A DNA stretch of 48,993 nucleotides from Lachnobacterium bovis DSM 14045 (lineage in GTDB: Bacteria; Bacillota; Clostridia; Lachnospirales; Lachnospiraceae): positions 10,018 to 59,010 of the forward strand of contig NZ_FNPG01000022.1 of assembly GCF_900107245.1 (NCBI RefSeq), read 5' to 3'. Position numbers and translations under genes: made by a program. The notes under the pieces are model-generated. The model saw only the letters and a list, made by a program, of their open reading frames with translations. It was not told where the DNA came from and did not search any database. Below, piece by piece: positions 34,613-44,446 of the stretch. The first letter of the stretch is position 1. The number at the start of each line of letters is the position of its first letter.

Positions 34613-34683
34613 CTTATGCTCCTGTTTTGTTGATATTTCTGTATTTTTTACGGAATATTTATGTTTCCGCAAATCATTCTTTC

Positions 34684-37146
34684 TTATGCGCCTGTATTGT
34701 CAATTTTTACTTTATCTAGATGCCAAATATCATCAACATATTCTTGTATTGTTCTATCTGATGAGAATTTTCCTGCATTTGCAACATTTAAGATTGCACT
34801 CTTAGCCCATGAGTTCTTATCCTGATAATATCTGTTAACTTTTTGCTGTGCCTTAGCATAAGATCTAAAATCAGCCAAAATAAAATATTTATCTGCTTCT
34901 TTATCATGTAGCAATGCGTTATATAATGTTCTAAACAATTCTCTATCATTTGCTGAATATGTTCCATCTATTAACTGATTAAGTACTTTTTTAATCTGTG
35001 GATCATTATTATAATAATCTATTGGATTATAATCATGGCGTTTTTCATGCTCAATTACTTCATCTGCACTCATTCCAAAAATAAAGATATTATCTGCACC
35101 TACTTCATCATACATTTCAACATTTGCGCCGTCAAGTGTACCTAAAGTAATAGCACCATTTAACATGAATTTCATATTTCCTGTTCCTGATGCTTCTTTA
35201 CTTGCAGTAGAAATTTGCTCACTAACGTCTGCTGCCGCAAAAATCATCTCAGCATTTGAAACTTTATAGTCCTCTATAAATACCACTTTAATCTTTCCAT
35301 TAATGCTAGAATCATTATTAATAACTTCTGCAACATTGTTAATTAATTTGATTGTTTTTTTAGCGGTTTCATATCCTGCTGCTGCTTTTGCACCAAATAT
35401 GAAAGTTCTTGGATAAATATCAACATCTGGATTCTCTTTAATAACATTATAAAGGTACATTACATGCAAAATATTAAGCAACTGTCTCTTGTATTCATGT
35501 AATCTTTTTACCTGAACATCAAAAATAGAATTTGTATCCACATCAATTCCATTATGTTCTTTGATATATTTTGCCAAACGAACTTTGTTTTTATGTTTAA
35601 TCTCCATAAACTCTTCTTGAGCTTTTGGATTATCTGCATAATCTGTAAGTTCTTTCAAAACAGATAAATCTGTATACCATTTGTCCCCAACTTTATCTGT
35701 AACCCATTTTGCTAATAATCTATTTCCATGACCTAGGAAACGTCTTTGTGTAATACCATTTGTTTTATTATTAAATTTATCTGGAAACATTTCATAGAAG
35801 TCTCTTAATTCTTGCTTCTTTAATATTTCTGTATGTAATTTTGCAACACCATTGATTGAGTAACCTGCAACTATTGCCAAATGTGCCATTCTTACCTGAC
35901 CATCATATAAAATAGCCATCTTTCTTATTTTTTCATCATTACCAGGATATCTAGCCTGAACTTCTAATACAAAACGTCTGTTGATTTCATCAATAATCTG
36001 ATATACCCTTGGTAATAATCTTTCAAAGATTTCAATTGGCCATTTTTCAAGTGCTTCTGCCATAATAGTGTGATTAGTATATGCAACACAATGTGTTGTA
36101 ATTTCCCAGGCCTCATCCCACTCTAAATGTTCATCATCTAGAAGAATTCTCATCAACTCAGCAACTGCAACTGTAGGATGAGTATCGTTCATCTGAAAAA
36201 CAATTTTCTTTGGCATATCCATTAAGTTATCATTTTTTTGTTTAAATCTTTCAATTGCTCTTTGAATACTCGCTGAAACAAAGAAATACTGTTGTTTTAA
36301 TCTTAATTCTTTTCCTGCTACATGATTATCATTTGGGTATAGAACATCAACCAGGTTTCTTGCTAACATTTCTTCTTCAACAGCTTTTTGATAATCACCT
36401 TTATCAAATGAATCCAAGCTGAAAACTTCCTTTGCTTCTGCATCCCATATAATTAATGTGTCAATCAAATTGTTTTTATAACCAACTATAGGCATATCAT
36501 GTGGTATAGCCCATACTGATCTGTAATCTTTTTGAACAAACGACAATTTACCATTTTCGTCAACTTCCTGCTCTACATGTCCACCAAATTTAACTTCATA
36601 TCTGTACTCAGGTCTTCTAAGTTCAAATGGATAACCATGTTCTAACCAGTTATCTGGAACTTCTATCTGAAAGCCATCAATAATCTGTTGTTTAAACATA
36701 CCATATCTATATCGAATACCACATCCACAAGCTGCATAGCCTAATGTAGCTAATGAATCTAAGAAACATGCTGCTAATCTACCCAAACCGCCATTTCCTA
36801 ATGCAGGATCTGGCTCTTCATCTTCGATTGCATTAATATCTAATCCTAACTCCTGTAACGCTTCAGCAACCTCATCATAAGCAGATAAATTTAATAAAAT
36901 ATTACCAAGTGCTCGTCCCATCAAGAATTCCATAGATAAATAGTAAACTGTTTTTGGTTGTTCTCTTGCAAAAGTTTGCTGAGTTGCCAACCACTCATCC
37001 ATAATTACATCTTTTACTGAAATACATACTGCCTGAAAAATTTCTTGATTTGACGCTGTACTCAAGTCTTTTCTGTATTGTGTCATTAAATTTTCTTTTA
37101 CACTTTTGATAAAAACTTTCTTGTTAAATACATTATCTCTCATCAT
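34684..37146 (-). CDS. glgP: Glycogen/maltodextrin phosphorylase
   Basis: 820 aa, GT35 family. LSMEFLMGRALGNILLNL and DPALGNGGLGRLAACFLDSLATL are the N-terminal active-site blocks, FQMNDTHP the glucan-site block and EASGTGNMKFMLNGAITLGTLDGANVEM the pyridoxal phosphate site with K659 as Schiff-base lysine. It releases glucose-1-phosphate from alpha-1,4-glucan with phosphate, feeding glycolysis. No other glycogen genes are nearby, so this is a stand-alone phosphorylase. GGAGGAGA precedes the start; either of two adjacent ATG codons could be used. Confidence 0.97.
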   Translation of the reverse strand: MMRDNVFNKKVFIKSVKENLMTQYRKDLSTASNQEIFQAVCISVKDVIMDEWLATQQTFAREQPKTVYYLSMEFLMGRALGNILLNLSAYDEVAEALQELGLDINAIEDEEPDPALGNGGLGRLAACFLDSLATLGYAACGCGIRYRYGMFKQQIIDGFQIEVPDNWLEHGYPFELRRPEYRYEVKFGGHVEQEVDENGKLSFVQKDYRSVWAIPHDMPIVGYKNNLIDTLIIWDAEAKEVFSLDSFDKGDYQKAVEEEMLARNLVDVLYPNDNHVAGKELRLKQQYFFVSASIQRAIERFKQKNDNLMDMPKKIVFQMNDTHPTVAVAELMRILLDDEHLEWDEAWEITTHCVAYTNHTIMAEALEKWPIEIFERLLPRVYQIIDEINRRFVLEVQARYPGNDEKIRKMAILYDGQVRMAHLAIVAGYSINGVAKLHTEILKKQELRDFYEMFPDKFNNKTNGITQRRFLGHGNRLLAKWVTDKVGDKWYTDLSVLKELTDYADNPKAQEEFMEIKHKNKVRLAKYIKEHNGIDVDTNSIFDVQVKRLHEYKRQLLNILHVMYLYNVIKENPDVDIYPRTFIFGAKAAAGYETAKKTIKLINNVAEVINNDSSINGKIKVVFIEDYKVSNAEMIFAAADVSEQISTASKEASGTGNMKFMLNGAITLGTLDGANVEMYDEVGADNIFIFGMSADEVIEHEKRHDYNPIDYYNNDPQIKKVLNQLIDGTYSANDRELFRTLYNALLHDKEADKYFILADFRSYAKAQQKVNRYYQDKNSWAKSAILNVANAGKFSSDRTIQEYVDDIWHLDKVKIDNTGA

Positions 37147-37226
37147 TCTCCTCCTAGAATAAGCGTATCTTTATCCATTCTTTACAGTATTTCGGAATAA
37201 TTTTATTTTTAATTTATATTAATAAA

Positions 37227-37307
37227 ATAAAAAGCAGGCAACGAAAATATAACATTTAAATTACTAGAAACACTACTACTAACTTAGGCTATATCTCATT
37301 ACCTGCC
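37227..37307 (-). terminator. Probable terminator of ileS
   Basis: GCAGGTAA (37299-37306 region) pairs with TTGCCTGC (37234-37241) with one wobble, and is followed on the minus strand by TTTTTATTTTATT. The 57-nt loop is long, so the stem alone is the evidence. Confidence 0.6.
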
Positions 37308-37342
37308 AAAAATTTAACTATATTTCATTTATATTATACTAC

Positions 37343-40300
37343 TTATTGCTTCTCAACTGCAAGTTTAACGTCTTCTCCATTAATCTTCCATTCTTTTTCA
37401 AAGCCTGATAATGCAGATTTCTCAATTGAAACTGCTAAAACATCACCCATGATAGCTTCTTTATTTCTATCGAAGATTTCTGTTACTTTATCATTTGCTT
37501 CATATGTTACTTTGATGTGATCCATCACTTCAAATCCTGCATCTTTACGCATTGTCTGTAATTTTGAAATAATTTCTCTTACAAAGCCTTCTTCAAGAAG
37601 TTCTGGTGTAAGGTTAGTATCTAAAACAACTGTCATGTTGTTATCATTTTCTGTTACATAACCTTCCATTTGAGTCATTGTAATTAATAAATCTTCTTCT
37701 GTTAAAACAACTTCATCACTTACTTCTGAAAGTTTTAATTCACCATTAGTCTTTAACTCAGCCATCGCTTTATTTCCATCAAGACTTGCTAATGCAGCTT
37801 GAATCTGTTTTAAAAACTTACCATATTTTGGACCAACTGTACGAAGTTGTGGTTTGAAAATATATGTTGTATAAGCTGAAACATCATCTTTGAATTCAAC
37901 TTCTTTAACATTTAATTCTTCTTCCACAATTTCTTTGTAGAAACTTTCTAATTCATCTTCAGCTTTTACATACATTTTACCGATTGGCTGACGATTCTTA
38001 ATGTTAGCTTCATTTCTACAAGCACGTCCCATAACAACAATTTTAAGAACTTCATCCATGTTCTTTTCTAATTCTTTGTCGATGTGCTCTTCATCAACAA
38101 CAGGGAAATCACATAAGTGAATACTCTCTGGTGCATTAGCATCAACGCTTCTTACTAAGTTCTGATAAATATCTTCTGTCATAAATGGAATCATAGGTGC
38201 TGCTGCTTTAGAAATAGTAACAAGTGCTGTATATAATGTCATATATGCATTAATTTTATCCTGTTCCATTCCTTTAGCCCAGAATCTTTCTCTAGAACGT
38301 CTTACATACCAGTTACTCATTTCATCAACAAATTCTTGTAATACTCTAGCTGCTTCTGGAATTCTGTAATTTCCTAAATTGTCATCTACTGCTTTAACAG
38401 CTGAATTTAATTTAGATAATAACCATTTGTCCATTACTGATAATTTATCGTAATCTAATGTATATTTTGTTGCATCAAACTCGTCAATATTAGCGTAAAG
38501 TACGAAGAATGCATATGTATTCCATAATGTACCCATAAATTTACGCTGACCTTCTTGAACAGCTTTTCCATGGAATCTATTTGGTAACCATGGTGCTGAG
38601 TTAATGTAGAAGTACCATCTAATAGCATCTGCGCCATATTTTTGTAATGCATCAAATGGATCAACTGCATTTCCTTTTGATTTAGACATCTTCTGTCCGT
38701 TTTCATCCTGAACATGACCTAACACGATAACATTTTTATATGGTGCTTTGTTGAAAAGTAATGTACTTTCTGCCATTAATGAGTAGAACCAACCTCTAGT
38801 CTGGTCAACTGCTTCTGAAATAAAGTTTGCAGGAAACTGCTGCTCAAATAAATCTTTATTTTCAAATGGATAATGATGCTGAGCAAATGGCATTGCTCCT
38901 GAATCGAACCAGCAGTCTAATACTTCTGGAACTCTCTTCATTGTTCCACCACATTCACATTTGTAAGTTACATCATCAATATATGGTCTGTGTAATTCAA
39001 CTTCTGCAACTTTAGGATCTCCTGCTTTTTCAGCAAGTTCCTGTCTGCTTCCGATTGCTTCTTGTTTTCCACAGCAATCACATTCCCAAATATTTAATGG
39101 TGTACCCCAATATCTGTTTCTTGAAATACCCCAATCCTGGATATTCTCTAACCAGTTTCCAAAACGACCTTCACCGATACTCTTTGGAATCCAGTTTACT
39201 GTTTTATTATTTGCAACTAAATCATCTTTTACTTCTGTCATCTTTATGAACCATGATTCTCTTGCATAGTAGATAAGTGGAGTATCACATCTCCAACAAT
39301 GTGGATAATCATGTTCAAACTTAGGTGCAGCAAATAATTTATTCTGATCTACTAAATCTTTTAAAATAATTGGATCTGCCTTTTTAACAAAAACTCCAGC
39401 GTATGGTGTTTCTTCTGTAAGCTCACCACGCTCGTTTACAAACTGAATAAATGGTAAATCATTTTCTCTTCCGATTCTAGCATCGTCTTCACCAAATGCA
39501 GGTGCGATATGTACAATACCTGTACCATCTGACATTGTTACATAATCATCAGCTGTAACAAAATGAGCTTTTTTATGTTGTTTTTCAGCTTTTTCTGCAG
39601 CACATTCAAATAATGCTTCATATTCTCTTCCGACTAAATCTTTACCCACATATTTTTCTAAAACTTCATATGCTTTTTGATCACTGTCTTCTTCAACTAA
39701 TTTGCCTAAAACAGAATCAAGTAAAGCTTCTGCCATATAATATGTATATCCATCAACTGCTTTAACTTTAACATATGTTTCTTCTGGGTTTACACATAAT
39801 GCAGTATTTGAAGGAAGTGTCCATGGAGTAGTTGTCCATGCTAAGAAATAAGCATCCTCTCCCTTTGCTTTAAATCGAACAATTGCTGATTTTTCTTTAA
39901 CTGTTTTATATCCTTGTGCAACTTCTTGAGCTGAAAGAGGTGTTCCACAACGTGGGCAATAAGGAACTACTTTAAATCCTTTGTATAAAAGATCTTTTTC
40001 CCAGATTTCTTTTAAAGCCCACCACTCAGACTCAATAAAATTATTATCATATGTTATATATGGATTTTCCATATCAGCCCAAAATCCTACTGTTCCTGAG
40101 AAATCTTCCCATAAACCTTTATATTTCCAAACTGATTCTCTACATTTTTTTACAAATGGTTCCATACCATATTCTTCAATTTGCTCTTTACCATTTAATC
40201 CAAGAAGTTTTTCTACTTCAAGTTCTACTGGAAGACCATGTGTATCCCATCCTGCTTTTCTAGGTACATATTTGCCCTTCATGGTTTGATATCTTGGAAT

Positions 40301-40501
40301 CATATCCTTTATAACTCTTGTTAAAACATGTCCAATATGTGGTTTACCATTTGCTGTTGGAGGTCCATCATAAAAAGTGTATGTTTCTCCCTTTTTTCTA
40401 CTTTCCATTGATTTAAGAAAAATGTCGTTATCATTCCAGAATTTCTCTACTTCGTGTTCTCTGTCAACGAAATTCATATTGGTATCGACTTTCTTGTACA
40501 T
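37343..40501 (-). CDS. ileS: Isoleucyl-tRNA synthetase (long, IleS2-like form)
   Basis: 1052 aa, class Ia. The HIGH motif is in GPPTANGKPHIGHVL (H55-H58) and the KMSKS loop in DENGQKMSKSKGNAVDP. The CP1 editing domain lies between them (SWFIKMTEVKDDL, WGISRNRYWGTPLNIWECDCCGK with paired Cys). The length and C-terminal extension mark the longer eukaryote-like IleRS class, common in Clostridia and often less sensitive to mupirocin; that is family knowledge, not seen here. It charges tRNA-Ile and edits valine. Expression is governed by the T-box leader upstream. AGGAGG lies nine bases before the start. Confidence 0.97.
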   Translation of the reverse strand: MYKKVDTNMNFVDREHEVEKFWNDNDIFLKSMESRKKGETYTFYDGPPTANGKPHIGHVLTRVIKDMIPRYQTMKGKYVPRKAGWDTHGLPVELEVEKLLGLNGKEQIEEYGMEPFVKKCRESVWKYKGLWEDFSGTVGFWADMENPYITYDNNFIESEWWALKEIWEKDLLYKGFKVVPYCPRCGTPLSAQEVAQGYKTVKEKSAIVRFKAKGEDAYFLAWTTTPWTLPSNTALCVNPEETYVKVKAVDGYTYYMAEALLDSVLGKLVEEDSDQKAYEVLEKYVGKDLVGREYEALFECAAEKAEKQHKKAHFVTADDYVTMSDGTGIVHIAPAFGEDDARIGRENDLPFIQFVNERGELTEETPYAGVFVKKADPIILKDLVDQNKLFAAPKFEHDYPHCWRCDTPLIYYARESWFIKMTEVKDDLVANNKTVNWIPKSIGEGRFGNWLENIQDWGISRNRYWGTPLNIWECDCCGKQEAIGSRQELAEKAGDPKVAEVELHRPYIDDVTYKCECGGTMKRVPEVLDCWFDSGAMPFAQHHYPFENKDLFEQQFPANFISEAVDQTRGWFYSLMAESTLLFNKAPYKNVIVLGHVQDENGQKMSKSKGNAVDPFDALQKYGADAIRWYFYINSAPWLPNRFHGKAVQEGQRKFMGTLWNTYAFFVLYANIDEFDATKYTLDYDKLSVMDKWLLSKLNSAVKAVDDNLGNYRIPEAARVLQEFVDEMSNWYVRRSRERFWAKGMEQDKINAYMTLYTALVTISKAAAPMIPFMTEDIYQNLVRSVDANAPESIHLCDFPVVDEEHIDKELEKNMDEVLKIVVMGRACRNEANIKNRQPIGKMYVKAEDELESFYKEIVEEELNVKEVEFKDDVSAYTTYIFKPQLRTVGPKYGKFLKQIQAALASLDGNKAMAELKTNGELKLSEVSDEVVLTEEDLLITMTQMEGYVTENDNNMTVVLDTNLTPELLEEGFVREIISKLQTMRKDAGFEVMDHIKVTYEANDKVTEIFDRNKEAIMGDVLAVSIEKSALSGFEKEWKINGEDVKLAVEKQ

Positions 40502-40542
40502 AATACATTTCCTCCTAATTTACGTAATCGATTTATATAAAT

Positions 40543-40578
40543 AAAAAAGGCTCTAATCCTGTAATAAGGACGAGAGCC
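40543..40578 (-). terminator. T-box-controlled terminator of the ileS leader
   Basis: GGCTCT/AGAGCC outer stem with an inner TCC/GGA pair and a T6 run on the minus strand, directly after the T-box motif. It would be replaced by the antiterminator when uncharged tRNA-Ile binds. Confidence 0.88.
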
Positions 40579-40965
40579 CGCGTTTAACCACCTTGTTACA
40601 ATGTACTTAAAATATAACCATAGAATATAGCATAATATCTATGACCAATTTTGCATACCTGCTCCCTTTAACGTCGGAAAAAACGTCAGAATCTATTCTT
40701 TAAAAAAAGGATAATTACAAAAGAAAGAGAAGTAACTTCAAATGAAATTATTTAAAACAAATGAAAAAAAATAAAATAACACTGTAATTATCCTATAATA
40801 ACTTCCTAAATTTCGACCTGCAACTCCGAAGTGATTTTCATTTAACAACTACTAATATCAGCTCCCACCTAATCTGACTCTCTTTAACTTTCATTGATAA
40901 ATTACTGTCTTCATCATAGTCTTTATCTTTTTAATTTTATTCAAACATCATATCTAAAATACGAC
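40543..40965 (-). promoter_or_regulatory. T-box riboswitch leader of ileS (Ile specifier)
   Basis: The gene-free stretch 40502-41053 is this leader plus promoter. In RNA order: the stem I base (AGAGAGUC near 40873-40883), a specifier-loop segment AAAUCACUUCGGAGUUGC with AUC (Ile) at 40833-40835, a large AT-rich hairpin (40709-40793), a stem III-like hairpin (CATAGA.../...TCTATG, 40619-40643), the T-box AAGGUGGUUAAACGCGGG (40577-40594) and the terminator. UGGU in the T-box pairs with the ACCA end expected of tRNA-Ile. The motif departs slightly from AGGGUGGNACCGCG. Low charged tRNA-Ile should raise ileS transcription. Confidence 0.92.
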
Positions 40966-40971
40966 ATCTAA

Positions 40972-41000
40972 AGTATAAATCTAGTAAAAAAACTTGTCAA
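40972..41000 (-). promoter_or_regulatory. ileS promoter
   Basis: TTGACA (40995-41000), a 17-bp spacer and TATACT (40972-40977) on the minus strand. The start point near 40965 gives a leader of about 464 nt. Confidence 0.85.
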
Positions 41001-41053
41001 GTTTATTTATTAGATTTTTTTATTTTTAAACACAACATTAAACAATTTACTTA

Positions 41054-42304
41054 TTATTTATCGAAAATAATCTTTTCATTATTAAATAATTTTCCAAGAA
41101 ACATTGAAAGAAGTGCAACGCAAACAACTGTTGAAATAACTGTCACTATTATCTCAATATTTCTATATGTTCCACTAAATATCTTGTTTATTACTATAAT
41201 AATATTGAGAATTGGAATTGCAAACAACCCTAACTTATCTGTCATTCCATCAAACAATGCTGGAGCAAATGAAATTCCCGCTATAACCATTGTCATAGGT
41301 GCAAGCGCTGTTTGTGCATCTTTTACGTTTTTTGCAAAGCACGAAACAATTGCAACTAATGAAGTAAATAAGCAAGCTGCTGAACAAATTATGATAATTA
41401 ATAGCACATAATCTTTTGTTCCATACGTACTTGTAAAAGAAAGATTATCATCTGCCATCATAAGTTTTGGTAATGACAAGATTATTCCTAAGAAACTCGA
41501 TAAACCACTTATTACTGCAATTATACTTAAGCTTAAAATCTTACCCAAGGCTATGCTACTTCTTTTTACAGGTGTAACAAGCAATGTTGCCATTGTTCCT
41601 CTTTCTTTTTCACCTACAATTGACTCTGTAGCTGCTGCATTAGCTCCTGAGAAAACTAACATAACAACTAAAAGTGGCAATAATGAAGAAAATATTTTTT
41701 TAACGCTTGCATCTTCTTTGTTTTCTGACAAATTGTATTTACTATCGTTATCTTTTTTATCACTAGCTAATTTATTTCCTTCTCTATTAATATCGAATTT
41801 ATTAGATATAGCACTTTCGTAATCATTTAAACGGTCATTAATATATCCATATGCATTGTCCGAATTATTGTATTCCGATGAATAATATATTTCAACATTT
41901 GCAGGTAAATCTTTGCTACTCAAAACACTATATTCACTAACTTTTTTATCAAAGTTTTCTGGAAAAATAACAACTGCATCAAGTTTTTCAGTCATTATTT
42001 TTTCTTTTGCGTTATTCACTATAACTTCTAGCTTATCATCACTTTTAACACTCTGTGAATCAATTCTTTTGACGTTAAGACTTTTATCTTTTTCCAAATT
42101 TTCCAAATTCTGCGGCATCCTTACAATTTCAACATTGTAAACCTCTTTTTTTTCTTTTTCCACCATGCTTTTCATGGCATATCCCATAAATGAATAAATG
42201 ACATAAATCATAAGACCTGGTAAAATAAAAACTTGAAATGCGATTTTCCTATCTTGTACAAATCTCATTATCTCTTTTTTCATTATATTCAAAACATTAT
42301 TCAT
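41054..42304 (-). CDS. ABC-2 type permease (NatB-like)
   Basis: 416 aa. One N-terminal membrane helix (about 22-40) is followed by a ~160-residue extracellular domain and then five to six C-terminal helices, the NatB/YhaP arrangement. ESIVGEKERGTMATLLVTPVKRSSIALGKILSL is the coupling region of ABC-2 exporters. NatAB of B. subtilis exports sodium; related pairs handle other ions, drugs or peptides, so the substrate here is open. It starts 6 bp after the ATPase gene ends and forms a two-gene operon with it. Confidence 0.9.
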   Translation of the reverse strand: MNNVLNIMKKEIMRFVQDRKIAFQVFILPGLMIYVIYSFMGYAMKSMVEKEKKEVYNVEIVRMPQNLENLEKDKSLNVKRIDSQSVKSDDKLEVIVNNAKEKIMTEKLDAVVIFPENFDKKVSEYSVLSSKDLPANVEIYYSSEYNNSDNAYGYINDRLNDYESAISNKFDINREGNKLASDKKDNDSKYNLSENKEDASVKKIFSSLLPLLVVMLVFSGANAAATESIVGEKERGTMATLLVTPVKRSSIALGKILSLSIIAVISGLSSFLGIILSLPKLMMADDNLSFTSTYGTKDYVLLIIIICSAACLFTSLVAIVSCFAKNVKDAQTALAPMTMVIAGISFAPALFDGMTDKLGLFAIPILNIIIVINKIFSGTYRNIEIIVTVISTVVCVALLSMFLGKLFNNEKIIFDK

Positions 42305-42310
42305 ATTCTT

Positions 42311-43093
42311 TTATTCCTCCATTCCCTTTTCTTTAACATAAATTTCAAAAAACTTATCTTCAAGGGTTTTGCCATCTCTTATGTCTTCAATTTTTCCCGA
42401 CTCAATCATCTTTCCATCTAAAATGATACCTACATGATCACATATTTTCTCTACCAACGAAAAAATATGTGTTGATAAAATAATTGTTTTTCCTCTTTCT
42501 TTTTGCTCTATCAAAAAATCCGTAACTGTTTTTGCAGTTATTACATCTAGACCATTTGTTGGCTCATCAAATATAATAATATCTGGATCATGCACCAATG
42601 AGACAACTAAAGAAACTTTTTGTTTCATACCTGTTGATAAATTATCAATTTTTACCTCTTTAAATTTATCAATTCCAAATCGCAAAAAAAGTTCATCTTT
42701 TCTTTTTTCCCTCTTCTCATCGTCAATATTATACATGTTAGAGAAAAAATCGAATATATAATTTGGTGTAAAAAAACCTTCTAGTTTTAATTCATTTGTT
42801 AAAAAACCAATCTGTCTTCTAACTTCTTGTGAATCATTTTGAATATCCAATCCATTAATTTTAATTGTTCCTTCATCTGGTTTAATTAAAGTTGATAACA
42901 TTCTAAGGGTAGTTGTTTTACCTGCTCCATTAGGACCTAATAATCCAAATATCTCTCCTTTATTAACTTCAAACTCTAAACCATCAACTGCTTTAACGAT
43001 TTTTTCCTTTGTCTTTTGGATTTTTTGTTGCTTTTTTGAAATCTTGAATGTCTTTTTTAGATTTTTAACTTCAACAACTATTTTTTGTTCCAT
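42311..43093 (-). CDS. ABC transporter ATP-binding protein (NatA-like)
   Basis: 260 aa with Walker A GPNGAGKTT, Q-loop FLTNELK, signature LSTGMKQK, Walker B IIIFDEPTNGLD and switch His LSTHIFS. The LSTGMKQK variant and the phrase RRQIGFLTNELKLEGFFTPNY are typical of NatA-type ATPases. The N-terminal insert KTFKISKKQQKIQKTKEKIVKAV is strongly basic. It partners with the permease downstream. Confidence 0.93.
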   Translation of the reverse strand: MEQKIVVEVKNLKKTFKISKKQQKIQKTKEKIVKAVDGLEFEVNKGEIFGLLGPNGAGKTTTLRMLSTLIKPDEGTIKINGLDIQNDSQEVRRQIGFLTNELKLEGFFTPNYIFDFFSNMYNIDDEKREKRKDELFLRFGIDKFKEVKIDNLSTGMKQKVSLVVSLVHDPDIIIFDEPTNGLDVITAKTVTDFLIEQKERGKTIILSTHIFSLVEKICDHVGIILDGKMIESGKIEDIRDGKTLEDKFFEIYVKEKGMEE

Positions 43094-43165
43094 ATATTCT
43101 TCTCCCTTTTTTGCTTTTTTGTATCATATTTACATCAATCTGCTCATATACTAATTAACTAATCA

Positions 43166-43248
43166 ACTAATTAACTAATTATTTGATTTTCCAATTTACT
43201 CATTTACTAATTAACTAATTATTTGATTTTCCAATTTACTCATTTACT
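43166..43248. repeat. Tandem repeat, two copies of a 40-bp AT-rich unit
   Basis: The 40 bp at 43166-43205 are repeated exactly at 43206-43245, with three more matching bases after. The unit is rich in CTAATTAA and ends TTTACTCATTT. It lies upstream of the NatA-like gene, in the 304-bp gene-free stretch 43094-43397 that also holds the terminator at 43291. A promoter for the ABC pair must lie here, but I could not pick one out with confidence. Confidence 0.9.
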
Positions 43249-43290
43249 TTATTTATATAATTATAAATATTTTTTTTTAGCATGTAAAGC

Positions 43291-43338
43291 AAAAAATCTC
43301 CAATAAGCATACTTCTATTAGCATACAATTGGAGATTT
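43291..43338 (-). terminator. Terminator after the glycosyltransferase gene
   Basis: An 11-bp perfect stem (AAATCTCCAAT at 43294-43304 with ATTGGAGATTT at 43328-43338) and a T6 run on the minus strand. The loop carries GCATAC twice. Confidence 0.88.
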
Positions 43339-43397
43339 GTATAAATTTTAATGATTTAATGTCTCATTAATAGTAAATTTTATATTATCAGTTTATA

Positions 43398-44411
43398 TTA
43401 GTTAAATCCAACAACTTTTTGTGATAATCTATAAGCTGCAACAGAAATTTTTCTTCCTGTTTTTCCAGGAAGATTCATAGTTCCACCTAAAATACCCCTT
43501 CTTAATTTATGGAACAATCTAATATCTTTTTCTTTTATATATTTCCATAACTGACGTTTCTTTTCGAGATTTTCATCAGTTCCTGATCTAAGCAACATAA
43601 CTGTAGAAACAACTGTTATGATTTCTACATAATTAAACATATATTTTCTACATTTTGCATCAGAAATTTTCCATAAATTGTATGATTCAATCATCAATTT
43701 ATTAACTCGAATCTGCTGATCAATTCTGCTAATCATTACTTTTTCATTTACTGATTGATCCTCACGTCCTATAAAATATCTGTAAAAATCAACATCCATG
43801 TAATACATGCTCTTTACATATGGAAGTGGCTGATAAACATATAAATTATCAACATAGAATGTATGTTTTGGTAGTTCTAATCCACATTCTCTTAATAATT
43901 CAGTTCTGTATATAACTGAATGCATCAAAATATAATGTCCTTTATAAAAATGTTTAACATCTTTCCACTGAAAAATCTTATCTTCTGGGAAACCTTTTTG
44001 ACGCATTACACGTTTGTGTTTAGCCCCTTCTTTTTCATATACATAATTTGCCAAAAGCATATCAATAGCATGCCCCTGTGCTACTAACTCTTTTAATTTC
44101 ACAAGAATCTGTTTATATGAATCTAAATCAACCCAGTCGTCACTATCTACAACTTTAAAATACAATCCTGTTGCGTTCTTAATACCTGTGTTAACAGCCT
44201 CTCCGTGTCCACCATTTTCTTGATGAATTGCTTTAACGATTGTAGGATATTTCTTTTGATATTCATCTGCAATTTCTGCTGTCTTATCTTTTGAACCATC
44301 ATCTACAATAATAATCTCTACATCTTCACCACCTGGCAAAATAGATTCAATACAATTTCTCATATAGCTTTCAGAATTGTAACATGGTATTGCAAAACTC
44401 AATAATTTCAT
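43398..44411 (-). CDS. Family 2 glycosyltransferase
   Basis: 337 aa, GT-A fold. SFAIPCYNSESYMRNCIESIL is the nucleotide-binding start, EIIIVDDGSKDKTAEIADEY the first Asp motif, ENGGHGEAVNTGIKNATGLYFKVVDSDDWVD the DXD metal motif. The C-terminal part (~200-337) is helical without clear membrane segments. It follows UDP-galactopyranose mutase by 35 bp in the same operon, so it may transfer galactofuranose or extend a galactofuranose-containing surface glycan; the sugar is inference. Confidence 0.88.
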   Translation of the reverse strand: MKLLSFAIPCYNSESYMRNCIESILPGGEDVEIIIVDDGSKDKTAEIADEYQKKYPTIVKAIHQENGGHGEAVNTGIKNATGLYFKVVDSDDWVDLDSYKQILVKLKELVAQGHAIDMLLANYVYEKEGAKHKRVMRQKGFPEDKIFQWKDVKHFYKGHYILMHSVIYRTELLRECGLELPKHTFYVDNLYVYQPLPYVKSMYYMDVDFYRYFIGREDQSVNEKVMISRIDQQIRVNKLMIESYNLWKISDAKCRKYMFNYVEIITVVSTVMLLRSGTDENLEKKRQLWKYIKEKDIRLFHKLRRGILGGTMNLPGKTGRKISVAAYRLSQKVVGFN

Positions 44412-44446
44412 CTTTATACCTCTTTACCTTTATTTTCTCTCTCGAT

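Noticed and set aside
43166-43248. Possible CRISPR or attachment site
   Set aside because: Two adjoining copies with no spacers between, no integrase or cas gene near; a plain tandem repeat.
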